From positions 165,240 through 229,239 of the forward strand of contig CAZDSH010000001.1 in assembly GCA_964508195.1 (NCBI GenBank): a DNA stretch of 64,000 nucleotides, written 5' to 3'. Numbering within the stretch: position 1 is the first letter of the stretch; every line of letters begins with the position of its first letter. The position numbers and the translations under genes were made by a program. The notes under the pieces were generated by a model, which was given only the letters and a program-made list of their open reading frames with translations, searched no databases and was not told the origin of the DNA. Shown here piece after piece: positions 8,974-17,794 of this stretch. This DNA comes from JAAYEV01 sp964508195 (GTDB lineage: Bacteria > Bacillota > Clostridia > Ch29).

Positions 8974-9705
8974 TTATTCTAATGCTCCCTTATTTCTGTA
9001 GAACATAATAAGTGTCCCGATTATTATTACGCCTATACTCACAAATTGGGCGGCCCTTATATTCCCAAGCATGAGACTGTCCGTCCGTAACCCCTCTACA
9101 AAAAACCTTCCTACGGAATAAAGAATTAAATATAATAAAAATATGTTACCCCTTGTTTTTCTCCTTTTACGGTACCCTAGGAGTATCAAAAATATTGAAA
9201 GGTTCCAAAGGGATTCGTATAAAAATGTAGGGTGCACCCTGAGACCGTCAACCATTATTCCCCAGGGCAGATCCGTAGGCACGCCATGGGCCTCCTGGTT
9301 TACAAAATTACCCCACCGTCCGATGGCCTGTCCCAGTATAAGGCCCGGGGCCGCAACATCGACCAAGGCCCAAAAGTTTACGTCCTTTACCCTTGTATAT
9401 ATAACCGCCGTGATGATCGCTGCTATGAGGGTACCATGAATAGCTAAACCCCCACCCCTTATATTTAATATCTGCTTAGGATTCATTGAGTAGTACTCCC
9501 AGTTAAAAAATACATAATAAAGCCTTGCCCCTATAATACCCGAGGGTATTGCGAATATAACGAGATCCAGTATTATATTCTCATCCATACCGACCCTTTT
9601 AGACTCGCTCAAGGCATACAAAAGACCGCATACTATGCCGACGGCCATAATAATGCCGTACCACCTGACGGCTATACCGAATATTTCAAAAGCCACAGGA
9701 TTCAT
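8974..9705 (-). CDS. lgt: Prolipoprotein diacylglyceryl transferase Lgt
   Basis: Membrane enzyme that transfers diacylglycerol from phosphatidylglycerol to the lipobox cysteine of prolipoproteins. The 243 residues have about seven hydrophobic segments. The family signature GRWGNFVNQE (about 129-138) carries the conserved Arg and Glu, and GGGLAIHG (about 84-91) and YESLWN (about 163) are also present. At least one likely substrate is encoded in this window, the livJ lipoprotein. lgt starts 19 bases after the stop of the ymfH-like gene and is probably co-transcribed with it. Confidence 0.96.
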   Translation of the reverse strand: MNPVAFEIFGIAVRWYGIIMAVGIVCGLLYALSESKRVGMDENIILDLVIFAIPSGIIGARLYYVFFNWEYYSMNPKQILNIRGGGLAIHGTLIAAIITAVIYTRVKDVNFWALVDVAAPGLILGQAIGRWGNFVNQEAHGVPTDLPWGIMVDGLRVHPTFLYESLWNLSIFLILLGYRKRRKTRGNIFLLYLILYSVGRFFVEGLRTDSLMLGNIRAAQFVSIGVIIIGTLIMFYRNKGALE

Positions 9706-9724
9706 ATCGTACCCCCCTTTTTTT

Positions 9725-11020
9725 CTACTGCGGCGAAATTATTGATAGGGAAGAAACCCAAGGCTTTATATGCCCTTTAAACCTTTCCCTTACGGCCTCT
9801 AACTCTATCCCCTCTAATATCCCGATAAAATCCAAAAAGCTTGCCCCCTTAAAGTGGTAGGAAATGAAGTTAGAGGCTATATATTCTAACCTATCGAAGT
9901 TCCTCAGGTATCTACCTAACAGCTTGTTCCTTGCCAGAAGAAATTCCTCCTGTTTTAGGTCATTTTGTTCCGTATCCATGATCCACCCTTTAATCATATC
10001 AAAAAGCCTATCAGGATCAGGGGACTCGCCCCCTACCATGGAATAGGAATAATTCGTCTCCCCCACAAAATCGAAATTAAAGCTATCGTTTATAAGGCCA
10101 TCATTATATAGCCTTTGGTACAGTTCAGAACTCTTTCCGAATAGCATCTCCAGTAAAACCGAAGTCATTATTTCCCTTTCAAAAAGTTCTTTCCCCGATA
10201 ACTCCTTTTCGGTATCCTTAATGCCTATATTGAAAAGGGGCTGGGCCACGGCCAGGGCTTGCTTTGTCCTTTCTGCGCGGACACTTTCCGGCTCCTTCGG
10301 ATAGAACCTTTTTATGCTATCCGCCCTCTTATCCGCCCCCGTCTTTATGCTTCTATCTATCAAATCTAGGGTATCTTCCACATCTATATTCCCTACTACA
10401 AACAAAGCCATATTGTCCGGGTGATAAAAAGTATTGTAGCATTTGTATAATATATCCCTATCTATACTAGTTATACTTTCAACGGTCCCGGCGATATCAA
10501 CCCTTACGGGATGTTCATGATACAAGCCTTGAAGCATGTTAAAAAGGCTTTTCCATTCGCCGTTATCATCATACATTTTGATCTCCTGGGCAATGATCCC
10601 CTTTTCCTTTTCCACATTTTCATCGGTAAAATGGGGTTCCTGCACAAACCCCAGTAACACTTCTAAACACTCGTAAAAGTTTTTAGTAGAGGAAAAAAGG
10701 TACGCGGTATTCGTAAAGCCCGTGTAGGCGTTGGCGGAGGCGCCTAACCTTGAGAACCGGTCGAATACATTCCCCCCTTCTTCCTCGAAGAGCTTATGCT
10801 CGAGGAAGTGGGCTACGCCCGCCGGTACCTCCGTTATATGTTCCTCACCGGGAACTATAAACTTCATATCCACGGAACCAAACCTCGTAGCAAATAGGGC
10901 AAATTGTTTCGAATACTCCTTTTTAGGGAGCAAAAAAACTTTAAGACCGCTGTCCAATTTTGAATAATATAGCTTTTCCCTTATCCTATCCATATTCATT
11001 TCCTTAAAGGATACTGTCAT
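9725..11020 (-). CDS. ymfH: M16 family metallopeptidase YmfH-like (catalytic partner)
   Basis: Member of the M16 (pitrilysin/processing-peptidase) family. The inverted zinc motif HFLEH is intact at residues 71-75, followed by the usual glycine- and Asn-rich stretch (GASANAYTGFTNTAY). The gene overlaps the upstream partner by four bases (ATGA), and GGAGG lies before the ATG. In Bacillus subtilis the paralogous pair YmfF/YmfH is linked to completion of the 5-aminopentanol modification of elongation factor P; the same role here is inferred from pairing and family only. An active plus an inactive M16 subunit is the usual heterodimer arrangement. Confidence 0.85.
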   Translation of the reverse strand: MTVSFKEMNMDRIREKLYYSKLDSGLKVFLLPKKEYSKQFALFATRFGSVDMKFIVPGEEHITEVPAGVAHFLEHKLFEEEGGNVFDRFSRLGASANAYTGFTNTAYLFSSTKNFYECLEVLLGFVQEPHFTDENVEKEKGIIAQEIKMYDDNGEWKSLFNMLQGLYHEHPVRVDIAGTVESITSIDRDILYKCYNTFYHPDNMALFVVGNIDVEDTLDLIDRSIKTGADKRADSIKRFYPKEPESVRAERTKQALAVAQPLFNIGIKDTEKELSGKELFEREIMTSVLLEMLFGKSSELYQRLYNDGLINDSFNFDFVGETNYSYSMVGGESPDPDRLFDMIKGWIMDTEQNDLKQEEFLLARNKLLGRYLRNFDRLEYIASNFISYHFKGASFLDFIGILEGIELEAVRERFKGHIKPWVSSLSIISPQ

Positions 11021-12315
11021 CTTTTTATTTCCTCCTTCACGGCCCTTTTATTACTAGTTAAGAAATATGTAACGACATGTTCTATTTCGTCGGCTATGCC
11101 CGTTACATCTTCCTTTGTCACCTGTTCTATCCTCTCTACCAGTACCTCTGGGGTCATGTCGTGGCCGGATACAATTTTGTTTATTAAGAAATCTACGATC
11201 TGTAATTGATTGTCCTGCATAGAATGAATACCGTTTATCAGCGCCTTTTTTGCCGCGGTAAGCTCGCTATCCGATATGTTACCCCCTTGCATCTCGTCTA
11301 ACTGTTCGTTTATTATGCCAAGGGTTTTGTCGTAATTATCTATCTCAATACCGGCACCTATGACCATAAGTCCTTTAAAACTCTCTAACCGGGAAAAGGA
11401 ATAATAGGCAAGGCTAGCCTTTTCCCTGACATTGTTAAAGAGCTTTGAATGTGCCCCTCCCCCTAGTATGCTGTTATAAACCAACATGGGAACGTATCGG
11501 ACATCGGCATAATCCACGCCGGTGGTATAACCTATCGTAATTTTACCTTGGCTTACATCCATAGGTTCAATTACTTCCCTAGGTTTATCCTGTTCGATGG
11601 ATAATACATCCTGCCGTGGATATTTTATATCCAGCCTTTTAAGGGTCGGCGGATTGTCCAAAAAGGGTTTCAGATCGGCTATATCTACATCCCCCACTAC
11701 GAATATATCTATAGGGGCCTCGGTTATAATATCCTCGTAATGCCTCGCTAACCCCTCGGGGGTCAGGCTCTTTAGTTCTTCCGTACCACCATATCTATAC
11801 CTGCCGAAGGGCTGCCCCTTGGCCATCTCCTCGTAACATCGGTCTATAGAGTACTGAATCTTATCGTTTATCCTCGAATTTATCAGTTCTCCGAGATTGT
11901 GTTTCTCCTGATTAAAGTATTCCTCCTTAAAGCCTGTCCCTTCAATGAGCGGCCTCTCTATAAGCCCCGTTAAAAAGTGCAGTATATCGGCTACTACACC
12001 TTCACCCTTAATAGTATACTTATCGCTTATCACATCGCTACCCATATAGATTAACTGCACATCACCTTTTTTTAACACATCCACGTTTAACGAGGCGCCA
12101 TAGCACTTTCCCAGGAATCTTTCAATAGCCCCCATATCCCTTAAATCCTCATTACCCCGTTTAAGCACACGGGGTAGCAGTGCATTGCCCGTCGTATTTA
12201 CATCTAAGGACCGGTGAACCAAAAGGTTTACTGAAACTGTTTTGAATTTCGGTTCCCTAATAAGATATAAATTGATCCCTTCTCCAAGCCGTTCTTTGTA
12301 GTATATACCCTCCAT
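11017..12315 (-). CDS. ymfF: M16 family peptidase-like protein YmfF (non-catalytic partner)
   Basis: 432 residues with M16 fold signatures in the second half, such as YNSILGGGAHSKLFNNVREK and the downstream SLAYYSFSRLES. The HxxEH zinc motif is absent at the expected N-terminal position, where the sequence reads LPRVLKRGNEDLRD. This is the degenerate subunit of the YmfF/YmfH pair, expected to pair with the active protein encoded immediately downstream. Four-base overlap with that gene implies balanced translation. The ATG at 12315 follows AAAAGGAGGACAACGG. Confidence 0.83.
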   Translation of the reverse strand: MEGIYYKERLGEGINLYLIREPKFKTVSVNLLVHRSLDVNTTGNALLPRVLKRGNEDLRDMGAIERFLGKCYGASLNVDVLKKGDVQLIYMGSDVISDKYTIKGEGVVADILHFLTGLIERPLIEGTGFKEEYFNQEKHNLGELINSRINDKIQYSIDRCYEEMAKGQPFGRYRYGGTEELKSLTPEGLARHYEDIITEAPIDIFVVGDVDIADLKPFLDNPPTLKRLDIKYPRQDVLSIEQDKPREVIEPMDVSQGKITIGYTTGVDYADVRYVPMLVYNSILGGGAHSKLFNNVREKASLAYYSFSRLESFKGLMVIGAGIEIDNYDKTLGIINEQLDEMQGGNISDSELTAAKKALINGIHSMQDNQLQIVDFLINKIVSGHDMTPEVLVERIEQVTKEDVTGIADEIEHVVTYFLTSNKRAVKEEIKR

Positions 12316-12502
12316 CCGTTGTCCTCCTTTTCTATGTCCCTTAAGGGTGTTATCCCTTGTTTTGTATGTAGATGCCTATATACCTTAATTTATAATATTA
12401 TTAAGAGTTAACTCTATATTTATCCATATAACCATGAATCCCTTCTTTGGATTCAATAAAGACCTATAAAAATTGCCCTTACAAGGCCAAAAACCGGCGA
12501 TA

Positions 12503-13717
12503 TTAATCCTCGAACAGATCCCACGCCATTTCAAGCCTTTCTATCAGTGCGTCTATTAAATGTTCGCTATCCCCCCAGGGACCTATAAACTCCACATCCA
12601 TATATTCCGGTAGGTTTAGCTTTTCCAGAGTCCTAGGCAACGTCCTTTGAACGTTCAAATCCAAGCTTTCAAACCCCGCGGCCACTACGATGAGTTTATC
12701 TATTTGGTGTTCCATAAGAGAATCCGCCGCATCCCTTATCCCAGGCCGCCTATGACGTAGGTAAGCAACCTTTATCCTTTTATTCTCATACCCGTTTTTC
12801 ATTACGCTCTCCTTAATCTTATTATAGAAAACTGCTTCCCGTTTAACGGCCTCGGGATATCTTTTTCGAATTTTTTTGTCATTCCCCGTCGCTACCAACA
12901 CAATCCCTATCTGGTCCGGGTCCCTTCCCCGGGCCCCTTCTATAATACGTTGTTCGTAATAGGAAATAAGTGCATCATGATTCCAAAGGGGAAATGTAAA
13001 CTTTACTTCGGCTTTTATACCGCTTTTGTTTATCGTGTCTAATATTTTGGCATCTATTATCCCTTTATAGGGCTGCTCTACTAATAAGTTATTTAACACG
13101 ATTATTTTATTATACCCATCATTTAAAATATCCCCCACCGATGTTTCAATAAAGGGCGGCCCGAAGAGGTTTGCCCTGTATAGCCTAAACTCATCGCCGA
13201 TCCTTTTACTGAGTTCATTGTACAGGTTTTCACCGGTTCCGATACAATATCCCCAATCGGTCCCTTTAATGTTTCGTTTTAACTGTAATGCTCTAACGGG
13301 CATATTCCACCATCTTACGCCGTCCATACCTACTTTTCTTTTTATGTTTAACCGATACAACACATCCTTATAATTGTATTCGCTAAGCTCCCCGGGCGAA
13401 AGGAGCAATAGGGCTATCTCTTCCCTCCTTTCCGATGGACATATCTCGCTTACGCTAGTTTTAACCGGGGATACACAAAACAAAAGAGCGCATAAAAGGT
13501 ACCCACAAATCGTGATCCCCGCAATACCCAGTACCATCATTACCTTTCCCCTACGCTTTTTTATTAAAACCATAAGGGTAAAAAATATTGAGCACAAAAG
13601 AATAATCTCTATTAATTGCGAAACACCCTGCAGAGCCATAGCCATGGCGATAGAAAAGCCCATTAAAAGCCCGAGGAACATTAACAACAAATTTTTTAAA
13701 CCTAGACCAGCCCTCAT
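12503..13717 (-). CDS. Membrane-anchored ferrochelatase/CbiX-like protein, catalytic His not seen
   Basis: 404 residues. The N-terminus has three hydrophobic segments (about 6-26, 30-50 and 59-81); the rest is soluble. The soluble part reads like two similar alpha/beta halves in the order seen in ferrochelatase and CbiX/CbiK chelatases: a strand IALLLLSPG (about 104), a block GYNKIIVLNNLL, then IGIVLVATG (about 270), AYLRHRRPGIRDA and DKLIVVAAGFES (about 352). In true chelatases the strands end in a metal-binding His (for example SAHG); here the matching places read SPG and ATG. It may be a non-catalytic or altered chelatase-fold protein. The family call is my reading of pattern only. Confidence 0.55.
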   Translation of the reverse strand: MRAGLGLKNLLLMFLGLLMGFSIAMAMALQGVSQLIEIILLCSIFFTLMVLIKKRRGKVMMVLGIAGITICGYLLCALLFCVSPVKTSVSEICPSERREEIALLLLSPGELSEYNYKDVLYRLNIKRKVGMDGVRWWNMPVRALQLKRNIKGTDWGYCIGTGENLYNELSKRIGDEFRLYRANLFGPPFIETSVGDILNDGYNKIIVLNNLLVEQPYKGIIDAKILDTINKSGIKAEVKFTFPLWNHDALISYYEQRIIEGARGRDPDQIGIVLVATGNDKKIRKRYPEAVKREAVFYNKIKESVMKNGYENKRIKVAYLRHRRPGIRDAADSLMEHQIDKLIVVAAGFESLDLNVQRTLPRTLEKLNLPEYMDVEFIGPWGDSEHLIDALIERLEMAWDLFED

Positions 13718-13776
13718 AAAACCCCTCCTTCCTTTTCTAACTAATATTTATGCCATGGCTCCCGTATAAATAACAC

Positions 13777-13814
13777 AAAAAAACAATGAGGACCCGGGAT
13801 ATTCCCGGGTCCTC
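13777..13814 (-). terminator. Intrinsic terminator after pduL
   Basis: A perfect 12-bp GC-rich stem (13788-13799 with 13803-13814, arm GAGGACCCGGGA) with a three-base loop sits about 35 bases after the pduL stop. On the minus strand it is followed by ATTGTTTTTTTG. It separates pduL from the chelatase-like gene. Confidence 0.9.
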
Positions 13815-13849
13815 CCAAAAAGATGTTTTCTTCTGGATCTTAATGCCTA

Positions 13850-14428
13850 TTAATCGGTGATCACTTCTACCATATCGCCGTTGCTAAGGCCCGCTGCATT
13901 GCCTTCTTCCACGTCTATGTGCATATCCAGTGCAAAGTTTGGCGCTACCCTTATAAGTACATTTTCAAATACGAGACCTCGCATACCCTCGGCCCTGACC
14001 TTAACCCTTTGGAAATCCTCTACGCCAAAGGCCTTCGCATCGTCAGGGTGCATGTGAATATGCCTTGCCGCTACTATAACGCCTTTATCCAGCTCTACCT
14101 CACCCTTTGGCCCGATAATCTTTGCGCCGGGGGTACCCTCTATGTCCCCGGAATCCCTTACCGGAACCTTAAGCCCTAGCTTATAGGAATCCGATACCGA
14201 TATCTCAATCTGTGTTGCACTCCTTACGGGACCTAGAATCCTAACGCCTTTAAGCGTCCCCTTCGGCCCTACTATGTCTACTTTTTCCTCACAGGCGTAT
14301 TGCCCCGGTTGGGTTAAAATTTTAAACTCCGTCAGCTGATGCCCCTCACCGAAGAGTTTGTCGAGGTGTTCCTGTGTTACGTGTAAGTGCCTATTGGAAA
14401 GTCCAATGGATACCTTTTTACCGCTCAT
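13850..14428 (-). CDS. pduL: Phosphate propanoyltransferase/phosphotransacetylase PduL
   Basis: Interconverts acyl-CoA and acyl-phosphate (propionyl or acetyl), a route to substrate-level ATP. The 192 residues contain two internally similar halves, each with the zinc-binding His pattern: SNRHLHVT near residue 11 and AARHIHMHP near 120. There is no N-terminal encapsulation peptide, and no microcompartment shell gene is nearby, so this is likely the cytosolic form serving as the phosphotransacetylase of the cell. It appears to be a single-gene unit with its own terminator. Confidence 0.92.
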   Translation of the reverse strand: MSGKKVSIGLSNRHLHVTQEHLDKLFGEGHQLTEFKILTQPGQYACEEKVDIVGPKGTLKGVRILGPVRSATQIEISVSDSYKLGLKVPVRDSGDIEGTPGAKIIGPKGEVELDKGVIVAARHIHMHPDDAKAFGVEDFQRVKVRAEGMRGLVFENVLIRVAPNFALDMHIDVEEGNAAGLSNGDMVEVITD

Positions 14429-14534
14429 ACATTCTCCTCCTAACCCCTTTAGGTTTTTATTTGTTAAAACAATTCCCCTAGCTGGAAATTGTGCTATACC
14501 GTTAATTTTATCAGATTTAATAATATATTGCCAG

Positions 14535-15629
14535 CTACCTCGTGCCTATGTATTCGATATAACTTTTATAATTTGCGCCCATACAATCTAAGGAATCCCC
14601 TGCAAACTTTTCACAAAGCTCCTTAGCTATTTCCCAGGCTACCGCGGCCTTCGCTACCACCGCTGCAGCGTCTATAGCGCATACATCTGAACGCTGGTAC
14701 ACCGCCTTAACCTCTTCCTTTGTTTCCATATCAACGCTTGGTAAGGGTTTTGCCAGGGTGGGTATAGGTTTAAAGGCGCAGCGCAGAACTAATGGGCTTC
14801 CGTTCGTCACGCCCCCTTCTAGGCCGCCGGCATTATTGGTCTTTCGGTAATACCCTACATCCCCATTGTAGAATATCCCATCATGTACCTGGGATCCCCT
14901 AAGATCCGCTACCTTAAAGCCCATACCTATTTCGATACCCTTTATACCCTGAATGCTCATAAGGGCCCTAGCCAGTTTGCCATCTAGCCTCCGATCGTAA
15001 TGGACATAGCTGCCTAGCCCCGGGGGTAACCCCGTAGCCGTTATTTCCAATACACCCCCCAGGGTGTCCCCGTCTTCCCGGGCACCTTTGATAATCCCCT
15101 TTGCCGAGCTTTCCGATGCATCGTCGCCAAGCCGTATACCGCCTATGCTTATTACTTTCTTTTCTATCCCTATATCAAACTGCTGCAACAACTGTAGGGC
15201 CACGGCACCTACTGCGGTCCTTATAGCGGTTTCCCGGGCGCTGGCCCTTTCTAAGACGTTCCTTATATCCCTATGATTATATTTAATGGCCCCGGCGAGG
15301 TCCGCATGCCCCGGGCGTGGCCTTTTTATGGGTTCGTCAATGGCGGCCACCGTTTCGGCAACCATTGCGTCCTTCCAGTTCTCCCAGTCCTTATTTTCTA
15401 TATATAGGCAAAGGGGGCTACCCAGGGTGTAACCACCCCTCATCCCTGATAGCACCCTTACGCTATCCTTTTCGATCTGCATCCTTTCGCCCCTGCCACT
15501 TCCCCTTTGCCTTTCGGCAAGGACCTCGTTAATACTTTTAAGGTCTATGGGCATATTCGACGGAAGGCCTTCTATTATCGCGCAAAGCCCTATACCATGG
15601 GATTCCCCCGCGGATAAATATCTTAACAT
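14535..15629 (-). CDS. aroC: Chorismate synthase AroC
   Basis: Converts 5-enolpyruvylshikimate-3-phosphate to chorismate using reduced FMN; last step of the shikimate pathway. The 364 residues begin MLRYLSAGESHG and contain the RQRGSGRGERM and KRPRPGHADL blocks and the C-terminal AIDAAAVV region, all typical. A TATAAT-like -10 box lies about 30 bases before the ATG (15659-15664), but no good -35 pairs with it. No other aro gene is adjacent. The pduL gene follows after a gap of about 106 bases. Confidence 0.97.
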   Translation of the reverse strand: MLRYLSAGESHGIGLCAIIEGLPSNMPIDLKSINEVLAERQRGSGRGERMQIEKDSVRVLSGMRGGYTLGSPLCLYIENKDWENWKDAMVAETVAAIDEPIKRPRPGHADLAGAIKYNHRDIRNVLERASARETAIRTAVGAVALQLLQQFDIGIEKKVISIGGIRLGDDASESSAKGIIKGAREDGDTLGGVLEITATGLPPGLGSYVHYDRRLDGKLARALMSIQGIKGIEIGMGFKVADLRGSQVHDGIFYNGDVGYYRKTNNAGGLEGGVTNGSPLVLRCAFKPIPTLAKPLPSVDMETKEEVKAVYQRSDVCAIDAAAVVAKAAVAWEIAKELCEKFAGDSLDCMGANYKSYIEYIGTR

Positions 15630-15676
15630 CTTTAAACACCGCCTATGGATTTTTTATTATTATACTACACTTTTTA

Positions 15677-15738
15677 TGAATAAAAAAATAGGGGCCGGAA
15701 TTGTCCCTTTTAAAACTGGACATTAACCGTCCCCTATT
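15677..15738 (-). terminator. Compound-hairpin terminator after the SleB-like gene
   Basis: Outer arms AATAGGGG (15687-15694) and CCCCTATT (15731-15738) pair perfectly. Between them an inner TGTCC/GGACA stem can form. On the minus strand the structure runs straight into TTTTTTTATTC. It lies about 45 bases beyond the stop of the cell-wall hydrolase gene and ahead of aroC. Confidence 0.8.
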
Positions 15739-15784
15739 CTAGAGACGTTTCTAGATTCATAATCCCCTTAGTATAATCTAACCC

Positions 15785-16390
15785 CTAGGGGCAATAAAAG
15801 TCATGGTTGCCTATAGTCGTTACGTATTCTAACCTTTCCCTAAACCATTTGGCAGCACCCTTGCCTGCAAGGTTTTCATATATAAAAAACAGTGCATTCC
15901 CTACGGTTTGCCCGTTATCCCCCGCGGGTTTTTCCCCCGCTAAGGCATCCATAGCGGCTCTATAGGCCTCTTCACCGGGTTCTTTGTTCTTCCATCCGCC
16001 ATCGGTTAACGGTTGAAATTGGCCCCTTTGGTATATTACGCCCTTTATAGTATCGGGAAAGTTTTCGCTCATAACCCTATTCAGTACAACAGCCCCGACC
16101 GCTACCTTACCGTCATAGGGCTCATAGCGGGCTTCACACTCTATTATCTTTGCTAATAGGTAAAGGTCCTCCTCCTTATCCTTATCTATCCCCTTTGCGC
16201 CTCGGCTTACTACGGCCCCTGGGCTTAATGCAGCGGGCATCATCCTTTGATCCTGTAAAGGCGTTACCCCCGGGGCACTAAGATAAGTATCCTCTATAGG
16301 TTTAACGCTATCCTGTCCCCCCGTTAGCAGTATCATCGCCGTTATTGAAATGACGGCCCAGAATACTGCCCTTTGTGCTTTTATCATCAT
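15785..16390 (-). CDS. SleB-type cell wall hydrolase (Hydrolase_2 domain)
   Basis: 201-residue exported protein: an N-terminal hydrophobic segment (AVFWAVISITAMILL, about residues 7-22) is followed by a linker, then the SleB/CwlJ-type catalytic domain (about 85-200). Its signature is the catalytic Glu in IIECEARYEPYDGKVAVG, then AVVLNRV, FPDTIKGVIYQ and QFQPLTDG. Members are spore-cortex lytic enzymes or vegetative muramidase-like hydrolases. The frame opens 24 codons further upstream, but the first ATG of the ATGATG pair at 16390 follows AGGAGGAG and places the signal segment at the N-terminus. Confidence 0.88.
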   Translation of the reverse strand: MMIKAQRAVFWAVISITAMILLTGGQDSVKPIEDTYLSAPGVTPLQDQRMMPAALSPGAVVSRGAKGIDKDKEEDLYLLAKIIECEARYEPYDGKVAVGAVVLNRVMSENFPDTIKGVIYQRGQFQPLTDGGWKNKEPGEEAYRAAMDALAGEKPAGDNGQTVGNALFFIYENLAGKGAAKWFRERLEYVTTIGNHDFYCP

Positions 16391-16730
16391 TTTCTCCTCC
16401 TGCTTATGGAAACTTAAACCAACACAAGTCAGAACTATACCATGTATTGGAATACATTGCAACCTCCCTACTGTTTATATCCATTTTTTATATAAAATAT
16501 AACCATAAAAAAAAGACCGCTCGTTTAGCGATCCCATAATTCTTTCCCTCCAGCCTTTATCCTGTACCGTAAACCCGATCTTTGGGTTGGATCCTAAGTG
16601 ATTTTAAATAAACGCCATGACCCCCCATATCGGTTTTTTACCCCTTTAAAACCTTAAAAAAATCATCCCTCCGACAATTTTTCCGCCACTTATACGACAG
16701 ATGCATAAAAGACACAAAATTATTAATACA
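16391..16730. other. Intergenic stretch between PNP and SleB-like genes
   Basis: 340 bases without a convincing gene. It holds the terminator described at 16507-16533 and the leader of the SleB-like gene. Between the PNP stop and that terminator about 200 bases remain unexplained. On the minus strand a short frame of 23 codons starts at an ATG near 16630, but I see no family and no well-placed ribosome-binding site. I call nothing else here. Confidence 0.4.
16507..16533 (-). terminator. Intrinsic terminator downstream of PNP
   Basis: A 7-bp stem (16515-16521 with 16527-16533, one G-T pair) with a five-base loop is followed on the minus strand by eight T residues. It lies nearly 200 bases beyond the PNP stop codon. 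Confidence 0.75.
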
Positions 16731-17549
16731 TTAAAGCCTTTTTAATATTTCTTTAAGCAACGCCACGAACTTTGCCTGGGATTTCTGTCCTACCTCCAGT
16801 ACCTTTTCATGACTCGGTACATGATCCGATACCCCCGCGGCCATATTGGTTATACAGGAGATACCTAGCACCCTCATACCGCAATGGGCTGCGGCGATAA
16901 CCTCCGGTACCGTGGACATGCCTACTGCATCGCCGCCGATAATTCTGAGCATTTTTATCTCCGCGGGGGTTTCATAACTAGGGCCCGTGACGCCGCAGTA
17001 GACCCCCTTCTTTATTCCTAACCTAAGTTCCTTTGCACAGGCTAGGGCAATATCGACGAATCCCTTATCGTAGGCTTTAGTCATACCGGGAAACCTCTCT
17101 CCTAGCTCATCTACATTCGGACCGATAAGGGGGTTATGTCCCATCATATTTATGTGATCCGTTATAACCATCAAATCACCGGCTTCGAAGGACCTGTTTA
17201 TGCCCCCCGCGGCATTTGTAACTATAAGCTTTTCTACGCCCGTAAGCCTTAATGCCCGTACTGGAAATACTACCTTGTCCATGGTATAGCCCTCATAGTA
17301 ATGAAACCTGCCCTGCATTGCTATAACGTGCCTTCCCATAAGTTTGCCGGATATTAACCGTCCCGCATGTCCCTTTACCGTCGATAGGGGAAACCCTGGA
17401 ATGTCTGTATATTCGATCATTTTTTTATTTTCGAAACATTCCGCTAAATAGCCTAATCCGGAACCTAGGATCATACCGATAGTAGTTTTCCTTTCAAGTT
17501 TATCCTTTATAAATTCCGCCGCTTTTTTATATTCCTCTATCCTTTCCAA
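16731..17549 (-). CDS. Purine-nucleoside phosphorylase (trimeric type)
   Basis: Splits inosine and guanosine (and deoxy forms) with phosphate to base plus ribose-1-phosphate. Phosphate- and base-binding motifs of the trimeric PNP family are visible in order: GSGLG, GRFHYYEGY, TNAAGGIN, GPSYETPAE, MSTVPE and ITNMAAG. TTG at 17549 is chosen because GGGAGGGAC stands before it; the in-frame ATG seven codons upstream has no ribosome-binding site. The deoC gene, a few kilobases upstream on the same strand, could handle the deoxyribose-phosphate product. No purine riboswitch was found upstream. Confidence 0.93.
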   Translation of the reverse strand: MERIEEYKKAAEFIKDKLERKTTIGMILGSGLGYLAECFENKKMIEYTDIPGFPLSTVKGHAGRLISGKLMGRHVIAMQGRFHYYEGYTMDKVVFPVRALRLTGVEKLIVTNAAGGINRSFEAGDLMVITDHINMMGHNPLIGPNVDELGERFPGMTKAYDKGFVDIALACAKELRLGIKKGVYCGVTGPSYETPAEIKMLRIIGGDAVGMSTVPEVIAAAHCGMRVLGISCITNMAAGVSDHVPSHEKVLEVGQKSQAKFVALLKEILKRL

Positions 17550-17763
17550 AGATTGTCCCTCCCTATGCAATTAGTATAGTTGCTTTACCGATGAATTTTG
17601 CCGCCGTTTATACTTGTTAACATAAAGCCTCGGTTATCATATCTCTAAACATCAGCCGCTTCTCTGTGGCCCATAAGTTTTAAACGCACTTTTTAGGTTT
17701 TTGTGCAATCATTTTTGGCATATTATTTATAGCGGTTTTCTCAGTCTAGTATACCATTTTAAC

Positions 17764-17794
17764 AAAAAAAAGAAAAACCTGCACTCTGTGCAGG
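17764..17794 (-). terminator. Intrinsic terminator after the M23 peptidase gene
   Basis: The hairpin CCTGCAC/GTGCAGG (17778-17794) begins directly after the TAG stop at 17795-17797 and is followed on the minus strand by TTTTTCTTTTTTTT. Confidence 0.9.

Noticed and set aside
13850..14428. Bacterial microcompartment locus around pduL
   Set aside because: No shell protein, no encapsulation peptide on PduL, and no signature enzyme adjacent; the distant hypD is not a microcompartment-type enzyme.
17550..17763. Purine riboswitch before the nucleoside phosphorylase gene
   Set aside because: The conserved loop and junction motifs of the purine aptamer could not be found.
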